A stretch of 39,746 bases of DNA, taken from positions 1-39,746 of the forward strand of contig DKWG01000065.1 in NCBI GenBank assembly GCA_002491605.1. The letters run 5' to 3'. The notes under the pieces are model-generated. The model was not told the origin of the DNA, did no database searches, and saw only the letters and a list, made by a program, of their open reading frames with translations. This document shows, in pieces, positions 30,259 to 38,798 of this stretch. The number at the start of each line of letters is the position of its first letter. Within the stretch, counting starts at the first letter, position 1. Made by a program: the position numbers and the translations under genes. This DNA comes from Ruminococcus sp. UBA7158 (lineage in GTDB: Bacteria > Bacillota > Clostridia > Oscillospirales > Ruminococcaceae).

Positions 30259-31326
30259 ATGATTGATATAAGAGTTGAAAAGACCGAAAATCCCAAGGCA
30301 AAGCCTGCCAAGGGTCAAAAGCTTGGCTTCGGTCACATTTTTACCGACCATATGTTTGTAATGAACTACGATGAGGGTCAGGGCTGGCACGACGCAAGAG
30401 TTGTACCCTATCAGGACATAACTCTTTCTCCTGCTGCGATGGTATTCCACTACGGTCAGACAATGTTTGAGGGCTTAAAGGCATACAAGGGCGAAAACGG
30501 CGAGGTTTATCTGTTCCGCCCCGATATGAACGCTAAGCGTGCAAACAAGTCAAACGAAAGACTTTGCATCCCCGAAATCCCCGAGGAAGACTTTGTTGCA
30601 GCTGTCAAGGCAGTTGTCGATGTCGACAGGGACTGGATCCCCTCGGAGCCGGGCACATCCCTTTATATAAGACCGTTTGTAATCGCTACAGACGACCACT
30701 TGGGCGTTGCTCCTTCAAAGAGCTACTTATTTATAGTTATCCTTTCTCCCTCAGGCGCATACTACGAAAGCGGACTTGCACCTGTCGGAATCTGGATTGA
30801 GGACGAATATGTCAGAGCAGTAAGAGGCGGTATAGGCTTTGCTAAAACAGGCGGTAACTATGCTGCGTCATTGGCGGCTCAGGTTAAGGCTCACGACGGC
30901 GGATACTCACAGGTTTTGTGGCTGGACGGCGTCGAGAGAAAGTACATTGAAGAAGTCGGAGCTATGAACATTGTCTTTAAGATCAACGGCAAGATTGTAA
31001 CTCCTATGCTCAACGGCTCTATCCTCCCCGGTATCACCCGCAACTCTGTTTTAGAGCTTTGCCGCAGCTGGGGCTATGAGGTCGAGGAGAGAAAAATCTC
31101 TGTTGACGAGCTTGTTGAAGCAGCTCACAGCGGTGCTCTTGAAGAAGTATTCGGAACAGGAACAGCAGCAGTTGTTTCACCTGTCGGCAAGCTTCGCTAT
31201 AAGGAAGAAGTATTCACCATCGGAAACGGCGGCATAGGCGAGCTTACCCAGAAGCTTTATGACGAGATAACAGGCATTCAGTGGGGCAAGCGTGAGGACA
31301 CAAGAGGCTGGAGACAGACTGTCTGA
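30259..31326 (+). CDS. ilvE: Branched-chain amino acid aminotransferase
   Basis: A 355-aa fold-type IV PLP enzyme of the larger (BAT1-like) class. The PLP lysine is Lys196 in AKTGGNYAAS, and VLWLDGVERKYIEEVGAMNIVF and SILPGITRNSVLELC match the family. It transfers the amino group of glutamate to the 2-oxoacids of Leu, Ile and Val. It lies 41 bp after vorC with its own ATG and a GGGAG site and no terminator between them, so it is the last gene of the Val T-box operon and converts the products of Vor to amino acids. Confidence 0.95.
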   Translation: MIDIRVEKTENPKAKPAKGQKLGFGHIFTDHMFVMNYDEGQGWHDARVVPYQDITLSPAAMVFHYGQTMFEGLKAYKGENGEVYLFRPDMNAKRANKSNERLCIPEIPEEDFVAAVKAVVDVDRDWIPSEPGTSLYIRPFVIATDDHLGVAPSKSYLFIVILSPSGAYYESGLAPVGIWIEDEYVRAVRGGIGFAKTGGNYAASLAAQVKAHDGGYSQVLWLDGVERKYIEEVGAMNIVFKINGKIVTPMLNGSILPGITRNSVLELCRSWGYEVEERKISVDELVEAAHSGALEEVFGTGTAAVVSPVGKLRYKEEVFTIGNGGIGELTQKLYDEITGIQWGKREDTRGWRQTV

Positions 31327-31390
31327 TTGCATTTGACCCGATAACTTTAGGATAATTTGCGGCATTATTCAGATGCCGAAAATAGATTAC

Positions 31391-31443
31391 AAACGCTGAT
31401 TAACGCATTTTCTGCAATGCTTTTGCTGCATTAATCAGCGTTT
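31391..31443 (+). terminator. Large hairpin after ilvE, probable terminator
   Basis: A 13-bp perfect stem, AAACGCTGATTAA (31391-31403) with TTAATCAGCGTTT (31431-31443), enclosing a smaller hairpin. It marks the boundary between the Val T-box operon and metY. The T-run after it is short, so efficiency is uncertain. Confidence 0.6.
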
Positions 31444-31478
31444 AAAGCAATTTGTACTGCGCAGAAAGGAAAATTAAT

Positions 31479-32762
31479 ATGTCTGAAAGAAGAATAGAGA
31501 CAACCTGCGTTCAGGGCGGCTACACACCGAAAAACGGCGAGCCGAGGCAGATACCGATAATTCAATCCACAACCTTTAAATACTCCACCAGCGAGGACAT
31601 GGCAAAGCTTTTTGACCTCGAAGCCTCGGGCTACTTCTATTCAAGGCTTCAAAACCCGACCTGTGACTCGGTTGCAGCAAAGATCTGCGAGCTTGAGGGC
31701 GGAACGGCTGCAATGCTCACCTCCTCAGGTCAGGCGGCAAACTTCTTTGCAGTATTCAATATAGCAACCTGCGGCGACCATGTTGTTGCGGAAAGCTCAA
31801 TCTACGGCGGAACCTTTAACCTCTTTGCCGTTACAATGAAGAAGATGGGAATAGACTTCACCTTCGTTTCTCCCGACTGCACCGATGAAGAGCTTGAAGC
31901 TGCATTCAAGCCTAACACCAAGGCAGTTTTCGGCGAGACTATTGCAAACCCTGCTTTAAGAGTTTTAGATATCGAACGCTTTGCAAACGCCGCTCACCGT
32001 CACGGAGTACCGCTGATTGTCGACAACACCTTTGCTACACCTATTAACTGTCGTCCCTTCGAGTGGGGAGCAGATATCGTTACACATTCGACAACCAAGT
32101 ATATGGACGGTCACGGTTCGGCAGTCGGCGGAGCAATAGTTGATTCCGGCAAGTTTGACTGGATGGCTCATAAGGATAAGTTCCCGGGTCTTACCACTCC
32201 CGATGACAGCTACCACGGCATAACCTATGCCGAGCGCTTCGGAATGGCAGGAGCATACATAACCAAGGCAACAGCTCAGCTGATGAGAGACTTCGGCTGC
32301 ACACCTGCACCTCAGAGCGCATATCTTCTCAATTTGGGTCTTGAAAGCCTTCACTTGAGAATGAAGCGCCACTGTGAAAACGCAATGGCGGTTGCTAAGT
32401 TCCTTGAATCAAATGAAAAGGTAAGCTGGGTATTCTATCCCGACCTTGAGGGTAATGTTGATAATGTTTTGTGCAAAAAGTATCTTCCGAACGGCTCCTG
32501 CGGCGTTGTAAGCTTCGGAGTCAAGGGCGGAAGAAAGGCGGCAGAAAGCTTCATGAAGGAGCTTAAGCTTGCTGCTATTGAAACCCACGTCGCCGATGCG
32601 AGAACCTGCTGTCTGCATCCTGCAAGCGCAACCCACCGTCAGATGAACGACGCCGAGCTTGAAGCGGCAGGAGTATCATCCGACCTTGTAAGGCTTTCCT
32701 GCGGCATTGAAAACGCCGAGGATTTGATTGCAGACCTTGCACAGGCACTTGAAACTGTCTGA
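31479..32762 (+). CDS. metY: O-acetylhomoserine sulfhydrylase
   Basis: A 427-aa Cys/Met-metabolism PLP enzyme. It uses sulfide and O-acetylhomoserine to make homocysteine. Features are the TTCVQGGYTP start, SSGQAANFFAVFNI, the PLP lysine Lys207 in HSTTKYMDGHG, and DNTFATP. The length of about 430 aa and the region of AGMAGAYITKA-like sequence after the lysine favour MetY over the shorter gamma-synthase and lyase branches. The chosen ATG follows GAAAGGA; a longer frame starting 27 nt earlier lacks a ribosome site. Its partner enzyme MetA, which makes the acetylated substrate, follows. Confidence 0.9.
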   Translation: MSERRIETTCVQGGYTPKNGEPRQIPIIQSTTFKYSTSEDMAKLFDLEASGYFYSRLQNPTCDSVAAKICELEGGTAAMLTSSGQAANFFAVFNIATCGDHVVAESSIYGGTFNLFAVTMKKMGIDFTFVSPDCTDEELEAAFKPNTKAVFGETIANPALRVLDIERFANAAHRHGVPLIVDNTFATPINCRPFEWGADIVTHSTTKYMDGHGSAVGGAIVDSGKFDWMAHKDKFPGLTTPDDSYHGITYAERFGMAGAYITKATAQLMRDFGCTPAPQSAYLLNLGLESLHLRMKRHCENAMAVAKFLESNEKVSWVFYPDLEGNVDNVLCKKYLPNGSCGVVSFGVKGGRKAAESFMKELKLAAIETHVADARTCCLHPASATHRQMNDAELEAAGVSSDLVRLSCGIENAEDLIADLAQALETV

Positions 32763-32777
32763 TTTTTGTTGTATAAT
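32749..32777 (+). promoter_or_regulatory. Promoter ahead of metA
   Basis: TTGAAA (32749-32754), 17-bp spacer, TATAAT (32772-32777), overlapping the last codons of metY. metA can thus be transcribed apart from metY. Confidence 0.65.
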
Positions 32778-32791
32778 AGCTTATTATATTG

Positions 32792-32873
32792 CCGCACAGG
32801 AGAAAAATATCTTCTGTGCGGTCAAGTGTATTTTTAACGACTATTTAAAAGGAGAGCTTACCATTTTGTAAGC
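32792..32873 (+). promoter_or_regulatory. Structured metA leader with hairpin between ribosome site and start
   Basis: A hairpin CCGCACAG...CTGTGCGG (32792-32821) is followed by the ribosome site GGAGAG (32851-32856). That site is 27 nt from the ATG, too far for normal use, but a hairpin GCTTAC-cauuuu-GUAAGC (32856-32873) would loop out 18 nt and leave 10 nt of spacing. No in-frame start lies nearer. No known riboswitch was recognised. Confidence 0.5.
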
Positions 32874-32883
32874 GTGCTTTATC

Positions 32884-33801
32884 ATGCCAATTAAAATTCC
32901 GAACTCGCTTCCTGCGGCAAAAACTCTTGCAGATGAAAACATATTCGTCATGACCGAGACAAGGGCGCAGACACAGGACATACGTCCCTTGCGCATACTT
33001 ATCTTGAATCTCATGCCGACAAAGGTTGCAACCGAAACCCAGCTTGCAAGACTTTTGGGCAACACCCCTTTGCAGGTTGAAATTGAGCTTATGCACACCG
33101 TCAGCCATGAATCTAAGAATACATCTTTGGAGCATCTTCTGTCCTTTTACAAGACCTTTGAGGATGTTAAAAACGAGCGCTTCGACGGCATGATAATAAC
33201 AGGTGCGCCTGTTGAGCATCTTGAATTTGAGGATGTCGAGTACTGGGACGAATTAAAGGGCATATTCGAGTGGACAAAAACTCATGTTCACTCAACGCTT
33301 CATATTTGCTGGGGCGCTCAGGCGGGACTTTATTATCACTTCGGAATTAAAAAGAAGCTTCTGCCAGAAAAGCTTTTCGGAGTGTTTGCCCACACCGTGG
33401 ACTACAAAAACCCCATTCTTTTCAGGGGCTTTGACGATATTTTCTATGCTCCGCATTCAAGAAATTCAACCGTCGACTTTGACGAGGTTAAGAGCATTCC
33501 CGAGCTGAAGGTGCTCGCTTCAAGCGAAAAGGCAGGTCTTTATGCCTGTATGACAAACGGCGGAAAGCAGATTTTCATAACAGGTCACTCCGAATACGAG
33601 GCCGATACCCTTGCTAAGGAGTACTTTAGGGATAAGGACAAGGGTCTTGACATTAAAGTGCCCGAAAATTACTTCCCGAACGACGACCCGGCCAAAGCTC
33701 CTGCGGTTACATGGAGAGCGCACGCAAATCTTTTGTTTTCCAACTGGCTCAACTACTTCGTATATCAGACAACGCCTTATGATGTCGATGAGATAAATTA
33801 A
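32884..33801 (+). CDS. metAA: Homoserine O-acetyltransferase (MetA family)
   Basis: A 305-aa enzyme of the homoserine O-succinyltransferase/acetyltransferase (glutamine-amidotransferase-like) family. The residue numbering fits the characterised enzymes exactly: nucleophile Cys142 in HICWGAQ, His235 and Glu237 in GHSEYE. Position 111 is Glu (GAPVE), the residue established as selecting acetyl-CoA over succinyl-CoA, so the product should be O-acetylhomoserine for MetY upstream. It begins methionine synthesis from homoserine. Translation start depends on an unusual leader (see separate entry). Confidence 0.94.
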   Translation: MPIKIPNSLPAAKTLADENIFVMTETRAQTQDIRPLRILILNLMPTKVATETQLARLLGNTPLQVEIELMHTVSHESKNTSLEHLLSFYKTFEDVKNERFDGMIITGAPVEHLEFEDVEYWDELKGIFEWTKTHVHSTLHICWGAQAGLYYHFGIKKKLLPEKLFGVFAHTVDYKNPILFRGFDDIFYAPHSRNSTVDFDEVKSIPELKVLASSEKAGLYACMTNGGKQIFITGHSEYEADTLAKEYFRDKDKGLDIKVPENYFPNDDPAKAPAVTWRAHANLLFSNWLNYFVYQTTPYDVDEIN

Positions 33802-33826
33802 TAAGCAACGAGAATATTGTGTTTAA

Positions 33827-33881
33827 AAAGTGTCATACTAACAACATCTTAATTAAAAGGAGATTGTTAGTATGACACTTT
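33827..33881 (+). promoter_or_regulatory. 18-bp perfect inverted repeat over a start codon
   Basis: AAAGTGTCATACTAACAA (33827-33844) is the exact reverse complement of 33864-33881, which contains the ATG (33872) and first codons of the next gene. The 19-nt loop holds the ribosome site AAAGGAGA. In mRNA this makes a stable hairpin with the ribosome site exposed and the start codon paired. Confidence 0.85.
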
Positions 33882-34336
33882 CACAAAAAGAAACAGGACT
33901 TTTGCAGGACTTAAAGGGACAGGAGCAGCTTTGCGTTGAAAAATATACAAAATACTCCTGCGACGCTTGCTCAACCGAGCTGAAGAACCTTTTTACAGAC
34001 ATTGCAAACGTTGAAAAGAACCATTTGAACACAATCAATGCCATGCTTCAGGGGACAGTTCCTGCAATTCCGCAGGGCGGATTAAAAAATGAGAATAACA
34101 GATGGTGCAAGAAGGTTTGCTATTGTGATCAGCAGTCTGCCGATATCGACAAGTTCTTAACAAGCGATATGCTCGCCACCGAAAAGCACGTTTCTTCTCT
34201 TTATGACGTCAGTGTTTTCGAGTTCGGCGACGCCAACGCAAGAAAGGTTTTAAACCATATTCAGGCTGAAGAACAGCAGCACGGCGAGCAGCTCTATGCT
34301 TTCATGTCCGCTAACGGCTTCTATCAGGGCAAGTAA
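33872..34336 (+). CDS. CotF-like ferritin-fold coat protein
   Basis: A 154-aa mostly helical protein of the spore coat F (COG5577-type) family, with a ferritin-like four-helix pattern: LLQDLKGQEQLCVEKYTKYS, LKNLFTDIANVEKNHL, ATEKHVSSLYDVSVFEF and KVLNHIQAEEQQHGEQLYAF. The E...EKxH and EEQQHG elements resemble metal-binding residues of the fold. In spore formers CotF is a coat component, but relatives occur widely and may act in stress protection. The start codon is inside a perfect inverted repeat, which suggests control at translation. It is a single gene, 70 bp after metA. Confidence 0.8.
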   Translation: MTLSQKETGLLQDLKGQEQLCVEKYTKYSCDACSTELKNLFTDIANVEKNHLNTINAMLQGTVPAIPQGGLKNENNRWCKKVCYCDQQSADIDKFLTSDMLATEKHVSSLYDVSVFEFGDANARKVLNHIQAEEQQHGEQLYAFMSANGFYQGK

Positions 34337-34700
34337 GCTATAAGCTGACCTATAATGCCGACATCGGCATGAAAACAGCAGGACTTATTGTGATTGCAGC
34401 ATCGATATAAGAAAAGCTGAATCGGAGTCTTCGCTTATACTGAAAGAATAATATGCTTTGTGAAAAGTATTAATCTGTTCCGATTTATTTAATCAAAGCG
34501 AAACGGCAGCAAAAAGCCGCACAAATCTTTTTCGGTTTGTGCGGCTTTTGCTTTATGACATTCATGTATTTTTGTTATGAACGTTTTCTGCTCATATTAA
34601 TTTATAAATAACATTATGGCAATGCTCATTTTTTATTAAAATTATCATATGCAGAATTAACAAAACGGCTATACAATTTTAACAATACTCTATTAATCTG
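34337..34700. other. Intergenic stretch with terminator, otherwise empty
   Basis: No gene was recognised. A short hairpin ATGCCGA-ca-TCGGCAT lies near 34362-34374. The strong terminator at 34512 is listed separately. The rest is AT-rich and leads into the promoter at 34701. Confidence 0.5.
34512..34549 (+). terminator. Rho-independent terminator after the CotF-like gene
   Basis: Stem AAAAGCCGCACAAA (34512-34525) pairs with TTTGTGCGGCTTTT (34536-34549), a 14-bp match. A-rich and T-rich flanks make it potentially bidirectional. Confidence 0.85.
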
Positions 34701-34730
34701 TTGACGTGGATTTAATTTACAGTATATAAT
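34701..34730 (+). promoter_or_regulatory. Promoter of the CE1 esterase gene
   Basis: TTGACG (34701-34706), 18-bp spacer, TATAAT (34725-34730). It leaves a leader of about 95 nt before the start codon, with no recognised riboswitch. Confidence 0.7.
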
Positions 34731-34832
34731 TAACATGACTGAATGCGGATTGTATCCGCACTTTGTTAATTGCACTGTGGGATACGGTGTGGTGTCGCCG
34801 GTGCGTTAATATATTTTATGGAGGACAATTAC

Positions 34833-37800
34833 ATGAAAAAGCTTATGGCATTGATACTGGCACTTGCTGTGACACTTAGCTGTGCGTCAGTATTAGCGTA
34901 TGCAAATGAAAATGGGCAGATTCCCGATGCTGTTATCGCTGAGCAGATAGCTTCCGATAACAGCATTTTTGAACAATCTGCTCTGGCGGATAATCCGATA
35001 ACCGATAATCCTGCCGACAACACAGAGGACAACGTCGCAGACATCGGCGATTCTGCAATCGGCGATAACACTCAGGCTGTTGAGCCTTGGGCGGCTAATC
35101 CGTTTGATTTCGGAATTATGGCTGAGGGAAGCGAGCAGGGAACAAATACAAGCCTGCTTCTTGAAATAGGCGATGTTTTCTCCGGCTTGGTTCAGTCGGC
35201 ACCTCAGAATGTTATAGGCGGCGGTGAATTTGAATTTACTGCGACGCTTTCCGAGGCTAAGAATCTAACCAACTCGGCATATATAGGCATTAAATCTATT
35301 GCCGGAAACACCGGTCAGTTATCCGATCTTCCCAACGGAACAGTGGTGACTGTTACATATGCTGAAATAGACGGAGCTCCGATTGAGCTGAACGCAGACA
35401 GAGTGAGCAAAACTGTTGAAAACGGTGTGTTTAACGGCAATGACGGCGTTACGCTCTATTTCGGAATGGGCGGCATAGATTCATTTGCAGGTGCAAAGCC
35501 TGAAATATTTACAACTGTAAAGGTTCGTGTCAGTGTTGCTGTTGCGGGCGTTATCGACCCTCAGCCGCCTGTCTCGGATACATATAGGGTTGAGTACAAC
35601 CTTAATCTTGACAACCTTGAATATGCAAATCACTTGAACAATGAAATGACTTTAGTTGATACAACCGATGAGTCTAAAAAGTTTTATCTGACAAGAAATG
35701 AAAACAGTTGCATTTATGTCGGCGAGGGTATTCCGGCAGGAACGTATAATGTTTTAGAAAACGGTGTTAAGGTTAATACAGTAACAGTTGATAATGAGAA
35801 TACAGTCTTTAGTTATGATAAGACATTTGTTGTTGTTTTTAAGAATGCAGACGGCGCGGTACTTTCAAGCAGTGTATTTCATGCTGACGCAGAGGTTACA
35901 ATGCCGGCAGCTTTAGAAGTTCCCGACGGAAAGGTATTCGCCGGCTGGACAGACGGCAATACTGCATACGAAGCCGAAATGGCTTATAGCATCTCATCCT
36001 CTGTAACACTTGTTCCTAAGCTTGATGGGGTATCCGTAGGCAACTTCGCACCTGTTAACTTCAGCGTATGGGCAGGAAACGGTGATCAGATTGATGTCGC
36101 TGAGAATATCACACAATATGGTAAATACAGCGTTTCTGTCAGCGGCAGCAAGAGCTGGCCTGACTTATTCTTGCTTAAAGCTTACGAACCTGACAGCAAA
36201 AACGGTGACGGCAATCAGTCTGCAATTCCTGCCGGCACAGTTATCAGAGTGTCTAATCTTTACATAAATGAAGGAGCAGTTGGATTCAACACAGGCAATA
36301 GCTATTATGATTATACTGTAGGCGAGGATCAGAAAATAGCAATTGAGTTCTGGGTCTTCGGAAACCAACTTTTGCAGGATGGCTTCACTCTTGCCGACGG
36401 AATGAACACCTTCGAGTTCGACTTCGAGATTATGCCTGAGTATAAAGAGCCGGATTCCGACACAGAAATAATATTTGTGAGCGAGCAGGAAAAGGCAGAG
36501 ACCGGTTGGTTCGGCTACGGAATCAACTGGGAAAGCCCTCTTCTCGGCGATTTGAAGGAAGCAATTCAGGTTGGCGGAGCGGTTATTGAGGTAACTGCCG
36601 ACGCCAAGGTCAGTCAGATTCTTTTAATGGAGGGCGATGGCTGGGTATCATCAGGCGTTGACTCAGTTGAAGAAGCCGACGGCAAGGTTATTTCAAAATT
36701 CAACGCCGAAAAGGTTGTTGAAAACTTCTTGGCTAAGAGGGATTGGCACAACAATGATGAGCTTCTCGCAGGCGACCATCTTTCTGTATCAAGAATATTT
36801 AATATCGCTTTCGACGCAGAAGCTGACGGAACGGTTATTTACAGCGTTAAGGTAAGAGTTCCAGAGGGCTCGGCAAAGTCGGCAGGTCTTGATTCAAACG
36901 GCAACGTTTTAGGCTCAAGCTTAGCAGGTAAAAACGCAACTCTCGGCGGCAATATAGAAATGAACTTCTATATGTCATTGTCAAGAGACGTTTTAGACAA
37001 CGGCAGCGGCTACATGGAATTCGAGATTAACGGAAGAACCTCGACAGTTGCTATTAACCCTGAAAAAACCATGAAGCTCACTATTGATTACGCAGACCAA
37101 GACCAGACCTATAGCTGTGTCAAGACATACTATGGCTTCAGCTGTCCTGTTACGGCGTCGGAAATGACAGATGTAATCTCGGCGAGATTCTGTATCGTTA
37201 AAAACGGCGAGGTTATAAAGAGCGAACCGTATACAACAACAGTTGCTGAGTATTCTAATACTATTCTCAGCGGAAACTACGCAGATACGACTAAGAACAT
37301 TGTTAAGGCAATGCTCAATTACGGTGCAAAGGCTCAGACTTACTTTAATCACAACACCGATAATCTTGCAGACGCATCGTTTGCAGGAGGCTATAAAGCA
37401 GTTAAAATTCCGTCATACGTTAAGGTTCCTACAGTTAACTCGGTAACAATAGGAAGTCTTACTTATACAAGTGCAACACTTTTAACAGGCTCAAATACCT
37501 CAGTGCGCTACTATTTCACTCTTGCAAACGGAGCTTCTGCCGACGGCTATACCTTTACCGTCAAAACAGATAATACCAGTGTAAACCTCGAGCTGCAAAG
37601 GACTGAGGACGGCAGATATTACGTTCAAAAGGACGATATTGCGTCGGTCAACTTAGGCGTTGCCTATACGCTGACAGTTTCCGACGGACTCAAGAGCAAG
37701 GATATAACCTACTGCCCGATGTATTATGCTTACCGCATGAATTCAAAGACCGGCTCAAGCAAGGCACTTAAGGATTTAGTCAATGCACTTTATAATTATT

Positions 37801-38717
37801 GGAAGGTTTCTGAGTCCGGAGGTCAAGATGTTGTTGAAAAAATTCCGATGTCAGAAATTACTATAATAAATCAGTGCCCCGAGGGATTAAGACAAAAAAG
37901 AAGCGGAGTTACATACGCAAAGGACTGGAGGGAATACACCGACGGACGAAATGAGCTTGAGGGCGGCGAATCCTATTATTCAAGCGTATGCAATCAGAAT
38001 TTGCCGCTCAATGTTGTTTTGCCGCAGGGCTATGACGACCCGGCAAATAAAGATAAGAAGTATCCCGTTTTATATGTTTTGCATGGCTTCTGGGGTCATA
38101 GATATTCCATGATGGTGGATGAACCATGCGATATTATCATTTCGAATATGATTGACGACGGCATTGCTGAGGAAATGATAGTTGTTTATCCGTATATGTT
38201 TGCGTTCAACGATCCCAACAGAAAGGAAGCAGGAGGACTTGACGATACGTATACTATCGAATGCTACGATAGATTTGTTCAGGTAATAGCGCAAGACCTT
38301 ATGCCGTATATGGCAGATAACTATCGAGTTGCAGAGGGAAGAGAAAACACAGCTGTTTTCGGCTTCTCAATGGGCGGAAGGGAGTCTTTGGCAATAGGCT
38401 TCACTCATCCCGACAAATTCGGTTATGTAGCTGCCTCTTGTCCTGCTCCCGGACTTATTCCTAACGGAACCCATGTTCCCCAATTCGACAACAGCAGTAA
38501 GCTTGTTTTCCCGGAAGGCAAAGAGCCGTATATCTTACTCATAGGCGCAGCAGACGGCGACGGAATGGTAGGGGCAACTCCGAGGGATTACCACAATGTG
38601 TTGGATACCAACAAGGTTGAGCATATATATTATGATGTTCAGAATTCTTGGCATGGCGGTCCTGCTAATTGGAGCGTTTGCTACAATTTCGTAAAGAATA
38701 TTTTTAAGAACAACTAA
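34833..38717 (+). CDS. Secreted multidomain CE1-type carbohydrate esterase
   Basis: A 1294-aa exported protein; the ATG after GGAGG yields the signal peptide MKKLMALILALAVTLSCA, whereas an upstream frame does not. A disordered Asn/Asp-rich linker (about 30-95) precedes three beta-rich modules (about 104-238, 400-540, 545-680) that resemble carbohydrate-binding domains. An InlB-like repeat lies at about 331-396 and an adhesion-type module at about 690-990. The CE1 (feruloyl / acetyl xylan esterase, esterase-D-like) domain occupies about 1006-1294, with YVLHGFWGH, nucleophile Ser1179 in GFSMGG, Asp1241 in GAADGDG and His1274 in NSWHGGP. It would cut ester side groups from plant xylan outside the cell, matching the GH115 enzyme in this window. 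No dockerin or sortase motif is visible. Confidence 0.88.
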   Translation: MKKLMALILALAVTLSCASVLAYANENGQIPDAVIAEQIASDNSIFEQSALADNPITDNPADNTEDNVADIGDSAIGDNTQAVEPWAANPFDFGIMAEGSEQGTNTSLLLEIGDVFSGLVQSAPQNVIGGGEFEFTATLSEAKNLTNSAYIGIKSIAGNTGQLSDLPNGTVVTVTYAEIDGAPIELNADRVSKTVENGVFNGNDGVTLYFGMGGIDSFAGAKPEIFTTVKVRVSVAVAGVIDPQPPVSDTYRVEYNLNLDNLEYANHLNNEMTLVDTTDESKKFYLTRNENSCIYVGEGIPAGTYNVLENGVKVNTVTVDNENTVFSYDKTFVVVFKNADGAVLSSSVFHADAEVTMPAALEVPDGKVFAGWTDGNTAYEAEMAYSISSSVTLVPKLDGVSVGNFAPVNFSVWAGNGDQIDVAENITQYGKYSVSVSGSKSWPDLFLLKAYEPDSKNGDGNQSAIPAGTVIRVSNLYINEGAVGFNTGNSYYDYTVGEDQKIAIEFWVFGNQLLQDGFTLADGMNTFEFDFEIMPEYKEPDSDTEIIFVSEQEKAETGWFGYGINWESPLLGDLKEAIQVGGAVIEVTADAKVSQILLMEGDGWVSSGVDSVEEADGKVISKFNAEKVVENFLAKRDWHNNDELLAGDHLSVSRIFNIAFDAEADGTVIYSVKVRVPEGSAKSAGLDSNGNVLGSSLAGKNATLGGNIEMNFYMSLSRDVLDNGSGYMEFEINGRTSTVAINPEKTMKLTIDYADQDQTYSCVKTYYGFSCPVTASEMTDVISARFCIVKNGEVIKSEPYTTTVAEYSNTILSGNYADTTKNIVKAMLNYGAKAQTYFNHNTDNLADASFAGGYKAVKIPSYVKVPTVNSVTIGSLTYTSATLLTGSNTSVRYYFTLANGASADGYTFTVKTDNTSVNLELQRTEDGRYYVQKDDIASVNLGVAYTLTVSDGLKSKDITYCPMYYAYRMNSKTGSSKALKDLVNALYNYWKVSESGGQDVVEKIPMSEITIINQCPEGLRQKRSGVTYAKDWREYTDGRNELEGGESYYSSVCNQNLPLNVVLPQGYDDPANKDKKYPVLYVLHGFWGHRYSMMVDEPCDIIISNMIDDGIAEEMIVVYPYMFAFNDPNRKEAGGLDDTYTIECYDRFVQVIAQDLMPYMADNYRVAEGRENTAVFGFSMGGRESLAIGFTHPDKFGYVAASCPAPGLIPNGTHVPQFDNSSKLVFPEGKEPYILLIGAADGDGMVGATPRDYHNVLDTNKVEHIYYDVQNSWHGGPANWSVCYNFVKNIFKNN

Positions 38718-38731
38718 GTGATTCAGCAAAG

Positions 38732-38762
38732 CAATCGCTGCCAAAAAAGCGGCGGTTGTTTT
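38732..38762 (+). terminator. Terminator after the CE1 esterase gene
   Basis: A 10-bp stem CAATCGCTGC (38732-38741) with GCGGCGGTTG (38749-38758), partly G-U paired, followed by TTTT. It separates the esterase from the lipoprotein gene, though readthrough seems likely since no strong promoter was seen between them. Confidence 0.6.
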
Positions 38763-38798
38763 GCCTGATAAGGATTATCTTGAAAAGGATTATATATC

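Noticed and set aside
26931..31326. Vor plus aminotransferase as an amino acid degradation operon
   Set aside because: Chemically reversible, but an uncharged-tRNA switch in front of it makes sense only for synthesis. Degradation remains possible under other conditions.
32778..32884. SAM riboswitch ahead of metA
   Set aside because: The leader is short and lacks the conserved cores of known SAM riboswitches. Nor was one seen in the 150 bp before metY.
33827..33881. Ends of an invertible promoter or insertion sequence
   Set aside because: The space between the arms is only 19 bp, too short for an invertible segment or a mobile element.
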